Shown here: positions 40,687-48,398 of the stretch, piece after piece
Numbering within the stretch: position 1 is the stretch's first letter
Layout of the letters: each line of letters starts with the position of its first letter
Assembly: GCA_026393275.1 (NCBI GenBank)
Contig: JAPLAM010000044.1
Location: 23,059-87,058, forward strand
Length of the DNA: 64,000 bases
Source of the DNA: Arthrobacter sp.
GTDB lineage: Bacteria > Actinomycetota > Actinomycetes > Actinomycetales > Micrococcaceae
Reading direction: 5' to 3'
The notes under the pieces: model-generated
Database searches by the model: none
The model's input: the letters and a program-made list of their open reading frames with translations, nothing else
What the model was told of the DNA's origin: nothing
Position numbers and translations under genes: made by a program

Positions 40687-41727
40687 TCACTTCAGCGCGC
40701 CTTTCAGCAGCAGGAACAGGAACAGGATGCCGCCGGTGAACTCGATGATGACACTCAGCGCCGTGTCGAAGCCGAAAACGCGCTCCAACACGAGCTGCCC
40801 GCCCACCAGCGCCACGATGCCCAGCAGCGAAACCATCGGCAGGAGCCAGGCGTGGCTGAAGCCGCGGCAGAACTGGTAGCCCAGGCTGACCACGAGGAGC
40901 CCGAAGAAGGTGACCGGGCCGACCAGCGCGGTGGAGACGACCACGAGCAGTGAGCACACCAGCAGGACGCCCATCACGGTCCGGCGGTGGTCCACGCCGA
41001 CGTTGATGGCCAGCTCGCGGCCGAGTGCCAGGACATCCAGGCTGTGCCGCTGCCGCCACGCGAAGAGGGCCCCGGCCGCCACGACCAGGGCCGAGATGCC
41101 CAGGATGGCGGGGTCCACCGCGTTGAAACTCGCGAAGAACAGGTCCTGCAGGATGATGAATTCGCTCGGTTCCATGAGGCGCTGCAGCAGCGAGGACACA
41201 CCCCGGAACAAGGTGCCCAGCACGATTCCCACCAGCAGCAGCAAATGCAGCGAGCGGGTGGCGCCGGTGAACATCCAGCGGTAGAGCAGCGCGCTGAAGC
41301 CCACCATGAGGGCAACCTCGACGCCGAACCGCGCCAGGGGCGGCGCAGTGACCAGGGCCGTGGCGCCGAGCGAGAAGCTCAGGCCAGTCTGGACCAGGAT
41401 GTACAGCGAGTCGAAGCCCATGATCGACGGCGTCAGGATGCGGTTGGCGGTGACCGTCTGGAACAGCAGCGTGGAGACCGCCACCGCCGTCGCCACCACC
41501 ACCATCGCACCGACCTTGATGCCCCGCCGGGACAGTACGTAACCCACGTTCCCCTTGAGGTCGATGAACAGGAAGATGGCCACCGCGGCCAGCGCTGCCG
41601 CGGTCAGGACCAGCAGGACGGCCGACGGCGGCAGCCGGCGCGCGCTGAACCGGGGCTTCGGCGGGGCCGACTGCGGTACCGGGGCCGGAGCCGCACCGGG
41701 CGGGCCGGCGAGCGTGGTGCTAGGCAT
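40687..41727 (-). CDS. Iron-siderophore ABC transporter permease (FecCD family, YclO-like)
   Basis: 346 aa with about nine or ten membrane helices after a Pro/Ala-rich N-terminal tail of about 30 residues. The sequence LGRELAINVGVDHRRTVMGVLLVCSLLVVVSTALVGPVTFFGLLVV is the FecCD hallmark, including the coupling region contacting the ATPase. It forms a heterodimer with the next permease, whose gene it overlaps by 8 nt. Confidence 0.93.
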   Translation of the reverse strand: MPSTTLAGPPGAAPAPVPQSAPPKPRFSARRLPPSAVLLVLTAAALAAVAIFLFIDLKGNVGYVLSRRGIKVGAMVVVATAVAVSTLLFQTVTANRILTPSIMGFDSLYILVQTGLSFSLGATALVTAPPLARFGVEVALMVGFSALLYRWMFTGATRSLHLLLLVGIVLGTLFRGVSSLLQRLMEPSEFIILQDLFFASFNAVDPAILGISALVVAAGALFAWRQRHSLDVLALGRELAINVGVDHRRTVMGVLLVCSLLVVVSTALVGPVTFFGLLVVSLGYQFCRGFSHAWLLPMVSLLGIVALVGGQLVLERVFGFDTALSVIIEFTGGILFLFLLLKGALK

Positions 41728-42751
41728 TGCGTTTCCTCAGCAGCAAGATCAGGAACAGGACGGCGCCGATGACGGACATGACCATGCCCACCGGCACCTC
41801 GTAGGGGTAGCGGACGCAGCGGCCGATGACGTCGCAGATCAACACGAAGCCGGCGCCGAACAGCGCAGTCCACGGCACGGCACGCCGCAGGTTGTACCCG
41901 AAAATCAGCGACACGATGTTGGGCACCACCAGGCCCAGGAAGGGGACGGCGCCCACGGTCGTGACCACCACGGCGGAGATCAGCGAGACGATCACCAGGC
42001 CCAGCCGCATGGTGCGGGCGTAATTGAGGCCCAGGTTCGTGGTGAAGTCCTGGCCCATCCCGGCCACCGTGAAGCGGTCGGCGGCGATGAAGCCGAACAG
42101 GGTCAGGAGCGCGACAATCCAGAGCAGTTCGTACCGGCCGCGCAGCACGCCGGAGAAGTCGCCCACCATCCAGTTGCTCAGGGTCTGCAGGAGGTCGAAG
42201 CGGTAGGCGAAAAAGGTGGTGACGGCCCCGATGACGCCGCCCAGCATGATCCCCACGAGTGGAATGAGGAGCGTGTTGTGGGTGGGCAATCTCCGCAGGA
42301 CGGCCAGGAACAATGCCGTTCCCAGCAGCGCGAAGCTGCCCGCGACTGCCATTTTGGCCAGCAGGGGCGCGCCCGGCGCCAGGACGGTGACCACCAGGAT
42401 CCCCAGGGTGGCTGACTCCGTGGTCCCCACGGTGGATGGCTCCACGAAGCGGTTCCGGGCCATCAGCTGCATGATCAGCCCGGCGACCGCCACGGCCATG
42501 CCGGCCAGCACCACGGCCACCGTGCGCGGAACCCGCGAGATCCAGAAAATATCCCAGGCGGCCGGGTCGCCGCCGAGCAGGCGGGGCAGCGAGATATCGC
42601 TGACGCCGACGAACATGCTGACCGCGGCGAGGAGGAGTACGACGACGGCGCCCGCGGCCAGTGCCGCGGATTCGCCGGCCCGCCCGCGGGCCGCGGGAGC
42701 GCGGCTGTCTGGTGTCCGCGTCGTGGCCGCGCGGGGCGCCGTCGTCGTCAT
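41720..42751 (-). CDS. Iron-siderophore ABC transporter permease (FecCD family, YclN-like)
   Basis: 343 aa, second FecCD permease. Helices start after about 30 residues; MARNRFVEPSTVGTTESATLGI and NYARTMRLGLVIVSLISAVVVTTVGAVPFLGLVVPNIV are family signatures. It follows the binding-protein gene by 14 nt. Two different permeases plus one ATPase and one lipoprotein match the YclNOPQ/FatBCD type of importer. Confidence 0.93.
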   Translation of the reverse strand: MTTTAPRAATTRTPDSRAPAARGRAGESAALAAGAVVVLLLAAVSMFVGVSDISLPRLLGGDPAAWDIFWISRVPRTVAVVLAGMAVAVAGLIMQLMARNRFVEPSTVGTTESATLGILVVTVLAPGAPLLAKMAVAGSFALLGTALFLAVLRRLPTHNTLLIPLVGIMLGGVIGAVTTFFAYRFDLLQTLSNWMVGDFSGVLRGRYELLWIVALLTLFGFIAADRFTVAGMGQDFTTNLGLNYARTMRLGLVIVSLISAVVVTTVGAVPFLGLVVPNIVSLIFGYNLRRAVPWTALFGAGFVLICDVIGRCVRYPYEVPVGMVMSVIGAVLFLILLLRKRNA

Positions 42752-42765
42752 GGCTTAACCCGGGC

Positions 42766-43713
42766 TCAGGCGACGGAGTCTGCGACGGCGTCGATCATGG
42801 CCCGGACGTTGTTGAGTCCGTAGCCCACGAGGTACCAGCCGGCCGGATCGAGGTTGACGATCTTGCCGTTCTTGCCGGCGTTGGTGGACTTCACCAGGTC
42901 GTTGTCCAGGACCGCGTTGGAAGCCGTGGCATCGGATCCCGTGGCGCTGTCGCGGTTGACGACGTAGAGGAGGTCCGGGTTGGTTTCCTTGATGAACTCG
43001 AAGGAGACGGCTTCGCCGTGGGCGGCATTGGCCTTGATGCCGGCAGCGGTTTTGACGCCGAGGACGTCGTGGATGATGCCGAAGCGGGAACCGGCGCCGT
43101 AGGCGGTCACTTCGCCGCCTGAGGTCAGCACGATCAGGCCGTTGCCGGCGTCGGCCGCCTTGGCCTTGGTCTCGGCGATCTTCGCGTCGATGGCCGCGAG
43201 CTTTTCGGTGACCTGGGATTCCTTGCCGAAGATCCTGCCGAGCGTGGCCGTCTGGGCCTTGAAGCTCTCCATTGGCTTGGCTGCATCCAGCGTCAGGTCG
43301 ATCGTGGGGGCGATTTTGCTGAGCTCCTCATAGGCTCCGGCGGTCCGGCCGGAGATGATGATCAGGTCCGGGGCTCCTGCACTGATGGCCTCGAAGTCGG
43401 GTTCCTTCAGGGAACCAATCCTGGTGAAGCGCTCTTCGGAGTACTTCTTCAGGGCCGCCGGGTAGCTGGCCTTCGGCACGCCGTCCGGCTCGATGCCGAG
43501 CGCGTCCATGGTGTCCAGCACGCCCAGGTCGAAGGTGAAGACGGTCTCCGGGTTGACCGGAACGCCGGCAGTGGTTCCCTGCGCGTGGTCCACGGTGATC
43601 GTCGGGGGCTTCTCGGCCGCCGTCCCCACGGTTGCGGTCTGGCCGCAACCGGTGAGCGCCACCATCAGGACTGCCGCGAGTGCTCCGAGGCCTGGCTTGA
43701 GTCTGTTTTTCAC
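42766..43713 (-). CDS. Siderophore-binding lipoprotein (YclQ-like)
   Basis: 315 aa, GTG start with GGGAGA upstream. Signal peptide with lipobox LTGC (Cys23). The mature protein is a class III binding protein (DLGVLDTMDALGIEPDGVPKASYPAAL, then ISAGAPDLIIISGRTAGAYEELSKIAPTIDL). It binds ferric siderophore outside the membrane and delivers it to the FecCD permeases. First gene of the four-gene operon, behind a DtxR-type box. Confidence 0.93.
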   Translation of the reverse strand: MKNRLKPGLGALAAVLMVALTGCGQTATVGTAAEKPPTITVDHAQGTTAGVPVNPETVFTFDLGVLDTMDALGIEPDGVPKASYPAALKKYSEERFTRIGSLKEPDFEAISAGAPDLIIISGRTAGAYEELSKIAPTIDLTLDAAKPMESFKAQTATLGRIFGKESQVTEKLAAIDAKIAETKAKAADAGNGLIVLTSGGEVTAYGAGSRFGIIHDVLGVKTAAGIKANAAHGEAVSFEFIKETNPDLLYVVNRDSATGSDATASNAVLDNDLVKSTNAGKNGKIVNLDPAGWYLVGYGLNNVRAMIDAVADSVA

Positions 43714-43773
43714 TTCTGGTCTCCCGCGCTGCTAATACATCACAAAAATGTTCTCTAATGGGTCGGGTCTGAC

Positions 43774-43802
43774 TATATAGGTAAGCCTTACCTAATTTCC
43801 AA
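43774..43802 (-). promoter_or_regulatory. DtxR/IdeR-regulated promoter of the siderophore operon
   Basis: Minus strand: -35 TTGGAA (plus 43797-43802), 17-nt spacer, -10 TATATA (plus 43774-43779). The spacer is filled by TAGGTAAGCCTTACCTA (43778-43794), a perfect palindrome close to the DtxR/IdeR iron box, so Fe(II)-loaded repressor would cover the promoter. Confidence 0.88.
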
Positions 43803-43895
43803 CTGGGCGGGGGCGGGTAGATAGGCCCTACCGGCCGCGCGCAGGCGGGCCCACAATCGGGCGTATCAACCCGTACAGATATGGAGGCGATCGCT

Positions 43896-44192
43896 GTGTC
43901 GGTTTACACGCTGGGAATCTGGCTGGTCCACCCCGGCCGCGAGAATGATTTTGTGCAGGCCTGGCGGGATCTGGCCCGAAAAACCCAGGAGGACCACCCC
44001 AATGCCAAGGCGGTGCTGATGCACGACCATGACGTGCCGAACCGGTTTGTCAGTACCGGCCCGTGGGAATCGCTGGAACAGATCGATCAGTGGCGGAGTT
44101 CAGCCACTTTCACGCAGGCGGTCGAGGCAATGCACGACATGCTCGAGCACTACGAATCGCGCACCCTGGACGAGGCGGCCAGCATCGGCTGA
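43896..44192 (+). CDS. Antibiotic biosynthesis monooxygenase (ABM) domain protein
   Basis: 98 aa dimeric alpha/beta-barrel type protein: VYTLGIWLVHPGRENDFVQAWRDLARKTQ and FVSTGPWESLEQIDQWRSS are typical of ABM/heme-degrading-like small proteins. I chose GTG 43896 because GGAGG lies 8 nt upstream; ATG 43881 is in frame but lacks a site. Divergent from the iron-uptake operon, so a link with heme or iron is possible but unproven. Confidence 0.8.
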   Translation: MSVYTLGIWLVHPGRENDFVQAWRDLARKTQEDHPNAKAVLMHDHDVPNRFVSTGPWESLEQIDQWRSSATFTQAVEAMHDMLEHYESRTLDEAASIG

Positions 44193-44212
44193 CGACGGGG
44201 CCCGCCGTCGTC
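44191..44212 (+). terminator. Hairpin after the ABM gene
   Basis: GACGACGG (44191-44198) pairs with CCGTCGTC (44205-44212), loop GGCCCG. It overlaps the stop codon and has no T run, so it is a weak call. Confidence 0.4.
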
Positions 44213-44252
44213 GTCGCCGTCCGTCCGATCCGCCGTTCGATCTGCTGGTAGA

Positions 44253-44852
44253 TCAGCCGGCAGTCAGCGCGTCCAGCACCGCCGGCAGCAGCGCGCCGTC
44301 GCGCCCCCAGACCGGGTCGAAGACCTCGACGTACCAGGACTCGGCCAGCACCAGCGCGAGCGATTCGTTGGCTTCGGCGGCCCAGTCCTTGAGCTGGTCC
44401 GCCTCGATCGGGCTTTCGCTGGTTCCCAGCACGGTCACTATCTCGCCGTCCTGCAGGGTCACGGGAATCGAGGCGCTGCTCATTTCCCCCGGAGCATGCC
44501 CAACCGTCACGAACTCTGTCCGGGACGAGAGTTCCAGCAGGCTCTCGGCCGACTCCGGGGTGCAGAAGCCCGTCACGTACGCGCGCTGGACGCTGCCTCC
44601 CTCGCGGAGCCCGGGCTGGGATTCCTTGGTGAACAGCCCGTTCCGGTTGAGCACCGCGAGTTCCCCGGCGATTGCCTCCGTCTCCCCGTCAATGCCAGGG
44701 GTGAACGTACCGGGCTGGTATTGGCTCCGGCCCTCCAGCCAGCGGGCGGTCAGTTCGCCGGCAGCGGGGATGGTTGCCGCCTGCCGCCAGACCTCCCGGT
44801 CCGCCAGCAGCCTGCCGAAGCTGTCGCGTTCAGTCGTGTACTGGTCGTCCAT
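44253..44852 (-). CDS. Conserved actinobacterial protein, DUF6919-like
   Basis: 199 aa from ATG 44850-44852. The N-terminus WRQAATIPAAGELTARWLEGRSQYQPGTF and the middle ELAVLNRNGLFTKESQPGLREGGSVQRAYVTGFC resemble the DUF6919 proteins of Streptomyces and relatives; no catalytic role is known. It overlaps the SRPBCC gene by 23 nt in another frame, implying coupled translation. Confidence 0.65.
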   Translation of the reverse strand: MDDQYTTERDSFGRLLADREVWRQAATIPAAGELTARWLEGRSQYQPGTFTPGIDGETEAIAGELAVLNRNGLFTKESQPGLREGGSVQRAYVTGFCTPESAESLLELSSRTEFVTVGHAPGEMSSASIPVTLQDGEIVTVLGTSESPIEADQLKDWAAEANESLALVLAESWYVEVFDPVWGRDGALLPAVLDALTAG

Positions 44853-45363
44853 AAGCGAGGTCCACTTCCTTGGCGCCGGAATGCTGTTGGAGCAGGGCAG
44901 CGAGGCGTTCGCTGCTGAGCTTGAGGGCGGCCAGCTCGCGCTGACCCAAATCGTCGATGCTCCGGTGGATCCACGAGGAGAGCTCCGCCGCACCGTCTTC
45001 AACTTCATATTCGTGACTCAGGGTCACCACGGCAAGGCCCTGCTCGGCGTCGGCGCCCTCCGAGACGGCCCAGCCGCCGGCGAGCCGCAGGAGCGGAGCT
45101 TCCGGCGCGGACTGTTCGAACAGGATGCGTTGCCCGGCAGGGTCCAGGAGGCGGCGGCAACGACAGGAGCTGAGGGCGCCGTTGACCACCACGGAGATCC
45201 GGAGTTCGTGTTCCCGATCGTCACCGCTGACGCGTTCGGAGTAAACGGTCAGGCCATCCAGAAACGGCCAGTGCGACGTGTCCCGGAGCACGCTGAAGAC
45301 CAGGTCGCCGGGGGCGTCAATGGCCAGCCGGTGCGTTGTTCCGCGCGTCGTCAGGGACACCAT
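44830..45363 (-). CDS. SRPBCC family (polyketide cyclase/aromatase-like) protein
   Basis: 177 aa START/Bet v1-like protein: HRLAIDAPGDLVFSVLRDTSHWPFLDGLTVYSERVSGDDREHEL is the typical first strand, helices and loop, and the C-terminal helix is SSWIHRSIDDLGQRELAALKLSSERLAALLQ. Such proteins bind hydrophobic ligands; in Streptomyces the aromatase/cyclase members shape polyketides, but no polyketide synthase lies here. GGGAGGAG lies just before the ATG. Confidence 0.78.
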   Translation of the reverse strand: MVSLTTRGTTHRLAIDAPGDLVFSVLRDTSHWPFLDGLTVYSERVSGDDREHELRISVVVNGALSSCRCRRLLDPAGQRILFEQSAPEAPLLRLAGGWAVSEGADAEQGLAVVTLSHEYEVEDGAAELSSWIHRSIDDLGQRELAALKLSSERLAALLQQHSGAKEVDLAYGRPVHD

Positions 45364-45393
45364 GCTCCTCCCACTCGTCTGCTGTCTCTAAGC

Positions 45394-45423
45394 AGGCTAG
45401 GCGAGGGTGAAGTCTGTCGTCAG
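45394..45423 (-). promoter_or_regulatory. Promoter of the SRPBCC/DUF6919 pair
   Basis: Minus strand CTGACG (plus 45418-45423), 18-nt spacer, TAGCCT (plus 45394-45399). It starts about 25 nt before the start codon. Confidence 0.55.
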
Positions 45424-45424
45424 G

Positions 45425-45479
45425 AAAATCGTCCCGCTGCGTCACGCGGGGCAATCTGGGGTAACACTGCCCCGATTTT
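45425..45479 (-). terminator. Structured region after the BASS transporter gene
   Basis: Outer arms AAAATCG (45425-45431) and CGATTTT (45473-45479) enclose an inner CCCGC/GCGGG stem (45433-45437, 45446-45450). On the minus strand it ends in CGATTTTCC, so it may terminate the transporter transcript. Confidence 0.45.
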
Positions 45480-45518
45480 GGCGCTCCCCCGGGAGCCGGA
45501 TGACGCCTCGCTCGGGGA

Positions 45519-46529
45519 TCAGCCCTCGCGCAGCGGGCGGCGCGCCAGCCAGGCGGCCACGATGGCGCCGGAGACGTTGTGCCAGAGCGAGAACACGGCG
45601 GACGGCAGTGCGGCAAGCGGGCTGAAATGCGCCGTGGCCAGGGTCGCGGCGAGGCCGGAGTTCTGCATGCCGACCTCGAAGGCCAGGGCACGGCGGGCCT
45701 TGTCATCCAGGCGCCCGAGCTTCCCGGCGAGGTAGCCGAGGCCGAGCCCGAAGCCGTTGTGCAGCACCACGGCCAGGAAGACGATGCCGCCGGCGGCGAC
45801 GATCTTGTTGGCGCTGCCGGCCACCACGATCGCCACGATCAGCGAGATGACCAGGGCCGAGGCCCATGGCAGGACCGGGAGCACCTTGGCGACGAGCTTC
45901 TTCAGGAACAGCCGGGCCAGCAGGCCGGCGATCACCGGAAGCAGCACGGTCTTGACGATGTCCAGCACCATGCCTCCGGCGTCGATCTGCAGGTAGGACC
46001 CGGCCAGGAACAACACCAGCAGCGGGGTGACGATTGGGGCGATCAGGGTGGAGACGGAGGCGACGGCGACCGACAGGGCCACATCGCCCTTGGCCAAAAA
46101 CGCCATCACGTTCGACGCCGTTCCGGACGGCGCGCAGCCGACCAGGATCAGCCCGACCGCGAGCTCCGGCTCAAGGTGCAGGGCCTGGGCGATCAGCCAC
46201 CCTGCGCCGGGCATGATGACGTAGTGCGCCACGATGCCGAGGAGCACGGCCCAGGGGCGCTTCGCCACGGAGGCGAAATCCGGCGGGGTCAAGGTCAGGC
46301 CCATGCAGAACATGATGATGCCCAGCAGGTACGGCACGCTCGGCGCGAGCGGCTTGAAGGCGCCCGGCAGGAGGAAACCGACGACGCCGGCGACCACCAC
46401 AAGGAGCGGAAACACAGTTACCGCAATACGGGCGATCTTCGCTTCTGCGGCAAGGGCCGGACTAATCGGAGCGTCCGCTGCAGTGCGGGATTCCGGCGCG
46501 GATTCGGGGGATTTGGTTGCCTCAAGCAT
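45519..46529 (-). CDS. Bile acid:sodium symporter (BASS) family transporter
   Basis: 336 aa with about ten membrane helices after a 33-residue N-terminal tail. YLLGIIMFCMGLTLTPPDF, VGCAPSGTASNVMAFLAKGDVALSVA and AFEVGMQNSGLAATLATAHF are the BASS motifs that bind Na+ and form the crossover region. In bacteria such proteins move pantoate, 2-keto acids or other organic anions with Na+. Monocistronic; no substrate clue from neighbours. Confidence 0.92.
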   Translation of the reverse strand: MLEATKSPESAPESRTAADAPISPALAAEAKIARIAVTVFPLLVVVAGVVGFLLPGAFKPLAPSVPYLLGIIMFCMGLTLTPPDFASVAKRPWAVLLGIVAHYVIMPGAGWLIAQALHLEPELAVGLILVGCAPSGTASNVMAFLAKGDVALSVAVASVSTLIAPIVTPLLVLFLAGSYLQIDAGGMVLDIVKTVLLPVIAGLLARLFLKKLVAKVLPVLPWASALVISLIVAIVVAGSANKIVAAGGIVFLAVVLHNGFGLGLGYLAGKLGRLDDKARRALAFEVGMQNSGLAATLATAHFSPLAALPSAVFSLWHNVSGAIVAAWLARRPLREG

Positions 46530-46634
46530 CCAAACATGGTGCCACCGCCGTCCGCGCCCCGGCCACTTTGTGACCCGGCGGCGGACGTCTATGTCAGATT
46601 TATTGCCGTCCCGCCGGGTCGGTGCCGTTCTTAT

Positions 46635-46967
46635 TCAGTCCGTGCCGGAGGTCAACCCGACGGGCAGGGGCTTGGCCGAGGCGGGCTTCGACGCCTTGCC
46701 GTCCAGCCAGAGAACATCGGACTCGTCGCTGTGCGCGCCGGTGGTCCCGACATGTTTGCTGCTGATGCCAGGTCCCTGCCGGATGACGTGGACCAGGGCC
46801 ATGCCGTGGCCGCGGCCCAGACCGTAGTCGGCCTTCAGCCAGTCGAGGATTTTGCCGGCCTGAACGGCGGTGTCGTCGAAGCCCTTCTGCTGGGCGATTT
46901 CGAGGAGCTGGCGCGGGGTGAGGCCGGTCTTGTCCTCAATGGTGTCGAGGTACGCCTGGAATGACAT
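46635..46967 (-). CDS. DUF4287 domain protein
   Basis: 110 aa. MSFQAYLDTIEDKTGLTPRQLLEIAQQKGF, then KILDWLKADYGLGRGHGMALVHVIRQG, is the DUF4287 domain (residues 1-70). The rest is a Lys/Ser/Pro tail ending LPVGLTSGTD. Function unknown. GAAGGGAATCCACCG precedes the ATG. Divergent from the phosphatase gene. Confidence 0.88.
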   Translation of the reverse strand: MSFQAYLDTIEDKTGLTPRQLLEIAQQKGFDDTAVQAGKILDWLKADYGLGRGHGMALVHVIRQGPGISSKHVGTTGAHSDESDVLWLDGKASKPASAKPLPVGLTSGTD

Positions 46968-47074
46968 CGGTGGATTCCCTTCAGCAGTTCGTAGTTCCCG
47001 GCCACTCTATGGACCCGGTTCCGTTGCCACCAGAGACGTCCGGCCCTAACTTGAGCCTTCAAGGCCTGCGTCCC

Positions 47075-47103
47075 TTCAACGCGATAGCGGGAACGGCTAC
47101 GCT
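47075..47103 (+). promoter_or_regulatory. Promoter of the tyrosine phosphatase gene (leaderless)
   Basis: TTCAAC (47075-47080), 17-nt spacer, TACGCT (47098-47103), then 7 nt to the ATG at 47111. No ribosome site. Confidence 0.65.
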
Positions 47104-47110
47104 CGGGACC

Positions 47111-47551
47111 ATGGCGCAGACGTGGGAGCCGGGCCAGCCCGGTGTGCTCAGCCTTCCTTCCGGACGGCTCATCCGCGGCCGTGGCGTCCTGGCGCCGGTT
47201 CCGCCGGGGCCTGGACCTGATTTCGGGCTGTATCTGCTCGGGCGCCGGCCGCGGCCGGTCGCGTGGGACTCTCGGTGGGTCCGCTGGCGGGACCTTCTCC
47301 TGCCGGCCGACGACGTCGAGGCGCTCGACGCCTTCCGCGAGGCCTGGCGGCGCGCTGCAACCGAGCGGGTTGAAGTGGCCTGCTGGGGCGGCCGCGGCCG
47401 GACCGGCACCGCCCTTGCTTGCATCGCGGTCCTGGACGGCGTCCCGGCCGCCGAAGCCGTCGCCTTTGTGCGGCGGAATTATCGACGCGGCGCGGTGGAA
47501 ACCCCCTGGCAGCGGCGCTACGTGGCCCGGTTCCGCGGTTCGGGTTCCTGA
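47111..47551 (+). CDS. Protein-tyrosine phosphatase family protein
   Basis: 146 aa. The P-loop CWGGRGRTGT (Cys91, Arg97) matches the C-X5-R signature of cysteine phosphatases, with a preceding Asp-rich loop (LLLPADDVEAL). It is of the small dual-specificity type and probably cytosolic. The start is set by the -10 box 7 nt before ATG 47111; the frame is open further upstream, but without motifs. No substrate known. Confidence 0.85.
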   Translation: MAQTWEPGQPGVLSLPSGRLIRGRGVLAPVPPGPGPDFGLYLLGRRPRPVAWDSRWVRWRDLLLPADDVEALDAFREAWRRAATERVEVACWGGRGRTGTALACIAVLDGVPAAEAVAFVRRNYRRGAVETPWQRRYVARFRGSGS

Positions 47552-47644
47552 CGCGCCGGGTCACGCCCCGGGCGGAGTGTTGCCCGGCGGCTTCGGTACG
47601 CTCGACTGCAAGACCGCAACCGCGTACCGGAGGAGAACATCGTT

Positions 47645-48385
47645 ATGGCTGCCGACAGTCCGACAATCCTTGCCACCTCCGGCGGCTACAAGTCCGGGCT
47701 GCGGACGCGACTGGAATTCAACAAACTGGTCCATCACGCGGTGGAGTTGTCTGGAGTCAACGGCCGCGCGCCCAGAGTGTCCCACGTCGGCACCGCAAGT
47801 GGTGACCAACGCTGGTTCAATAACGAGATCAGCGAAGCGGGACGAGCGGCCGGTTTCAATCTCACCCACCTGAACTTGTTCACCATGCCGAACGTGGACA
47901 ACATCGAGGAGTACCTGCTTGAGCAGGACGTCGTGTGGGTCAACGGAGGCTCGGTGGTCAACCTCCTTGCGGTCTGGCGAGCCCATGAGCTGGACGAGAT
48001 CTTCCGGCGGGTCTGGGAAGCCGGCGTGGTGCTCGCAGGCGTTTCGGCCGGTTCTATCTGTTGGTTCAACGGCGGCACCACGGACTCCTTTGGTCCCGAA
48101 CTTCGCGCCGTGCGCAACGGGCTAGGGCTGCTCCCGTTCGACAACGGCGTCCACTATGACTCCGAAGCTGCACGCCGACCCCTCGTCCACCGTCTGGTGT
48201 CGGACGGAACACTGGGCGAAACCCATTGCACTGACGACGGCGTGGGCCTGCTCTACCGGGGCACCGAACTGGTCGAGGCCGTCACGGAGACACCAGGCAA
48301 AGCCGCCTACCGGGTGAAGCTGCTCCAATCCGGGAGTTCAACCGCCGAGGTAGTCGAGGAACGGCTCGACCCGACCGGGCTGTAG
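47645..48385 (+). CDS. Peptidase E-like serine peptidase (family S51)
   Basis: 246 aa. The nucleophile sits in AGVSAGSICW (Ser134), with WVNGGSVVNLLAVW upstream and a catalytic His expected in the NGVHYDSEAARRP region. The alpha/beta fold with GxSxG-like nucleophile elbow fits family S51, which cleaves Asp-X dipeptides or acts on cyanophycin fragments. GGAGGAGAAC precedes the ATG. Monocistronic, converging on the RelA/SpoT gene. Confidence 0.88.
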   Translation: MAADSPTILATSGGYKSGLRTRLEFNKLVHHAVELSGVNGRAPRVSHVGTASGDQRWFNNEISEAGRAAGFNLTHLNLFTMPNVDNIEEYLLEQDVVWVNGGSVVNLLAVWRAHELDEIFRRVWEAGVVLAGVSAGSICWFNGGTTDSFGPELRAVRNGLGLLPFDNGVHYDSEAARRPLVHRLVSDGTLGETHCTDDGVGLLYRGTELVEAVTETPGKAAYRVKLLQSGSSTAEVVEERLDPTGL

Positions 48386-48398
48386 GCGTGAACGCCTA
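48383..48398. terminator. Palindrome shared by two convergent stop codons
   Basis: TAGGCG (48383-48388), loop TGAA, CGCCTA (48393-48398). The two TAG stop codons of the convergent genes form the ends of the stem. A short stem, so it is weak as a terminator. Confidence 0.45.
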
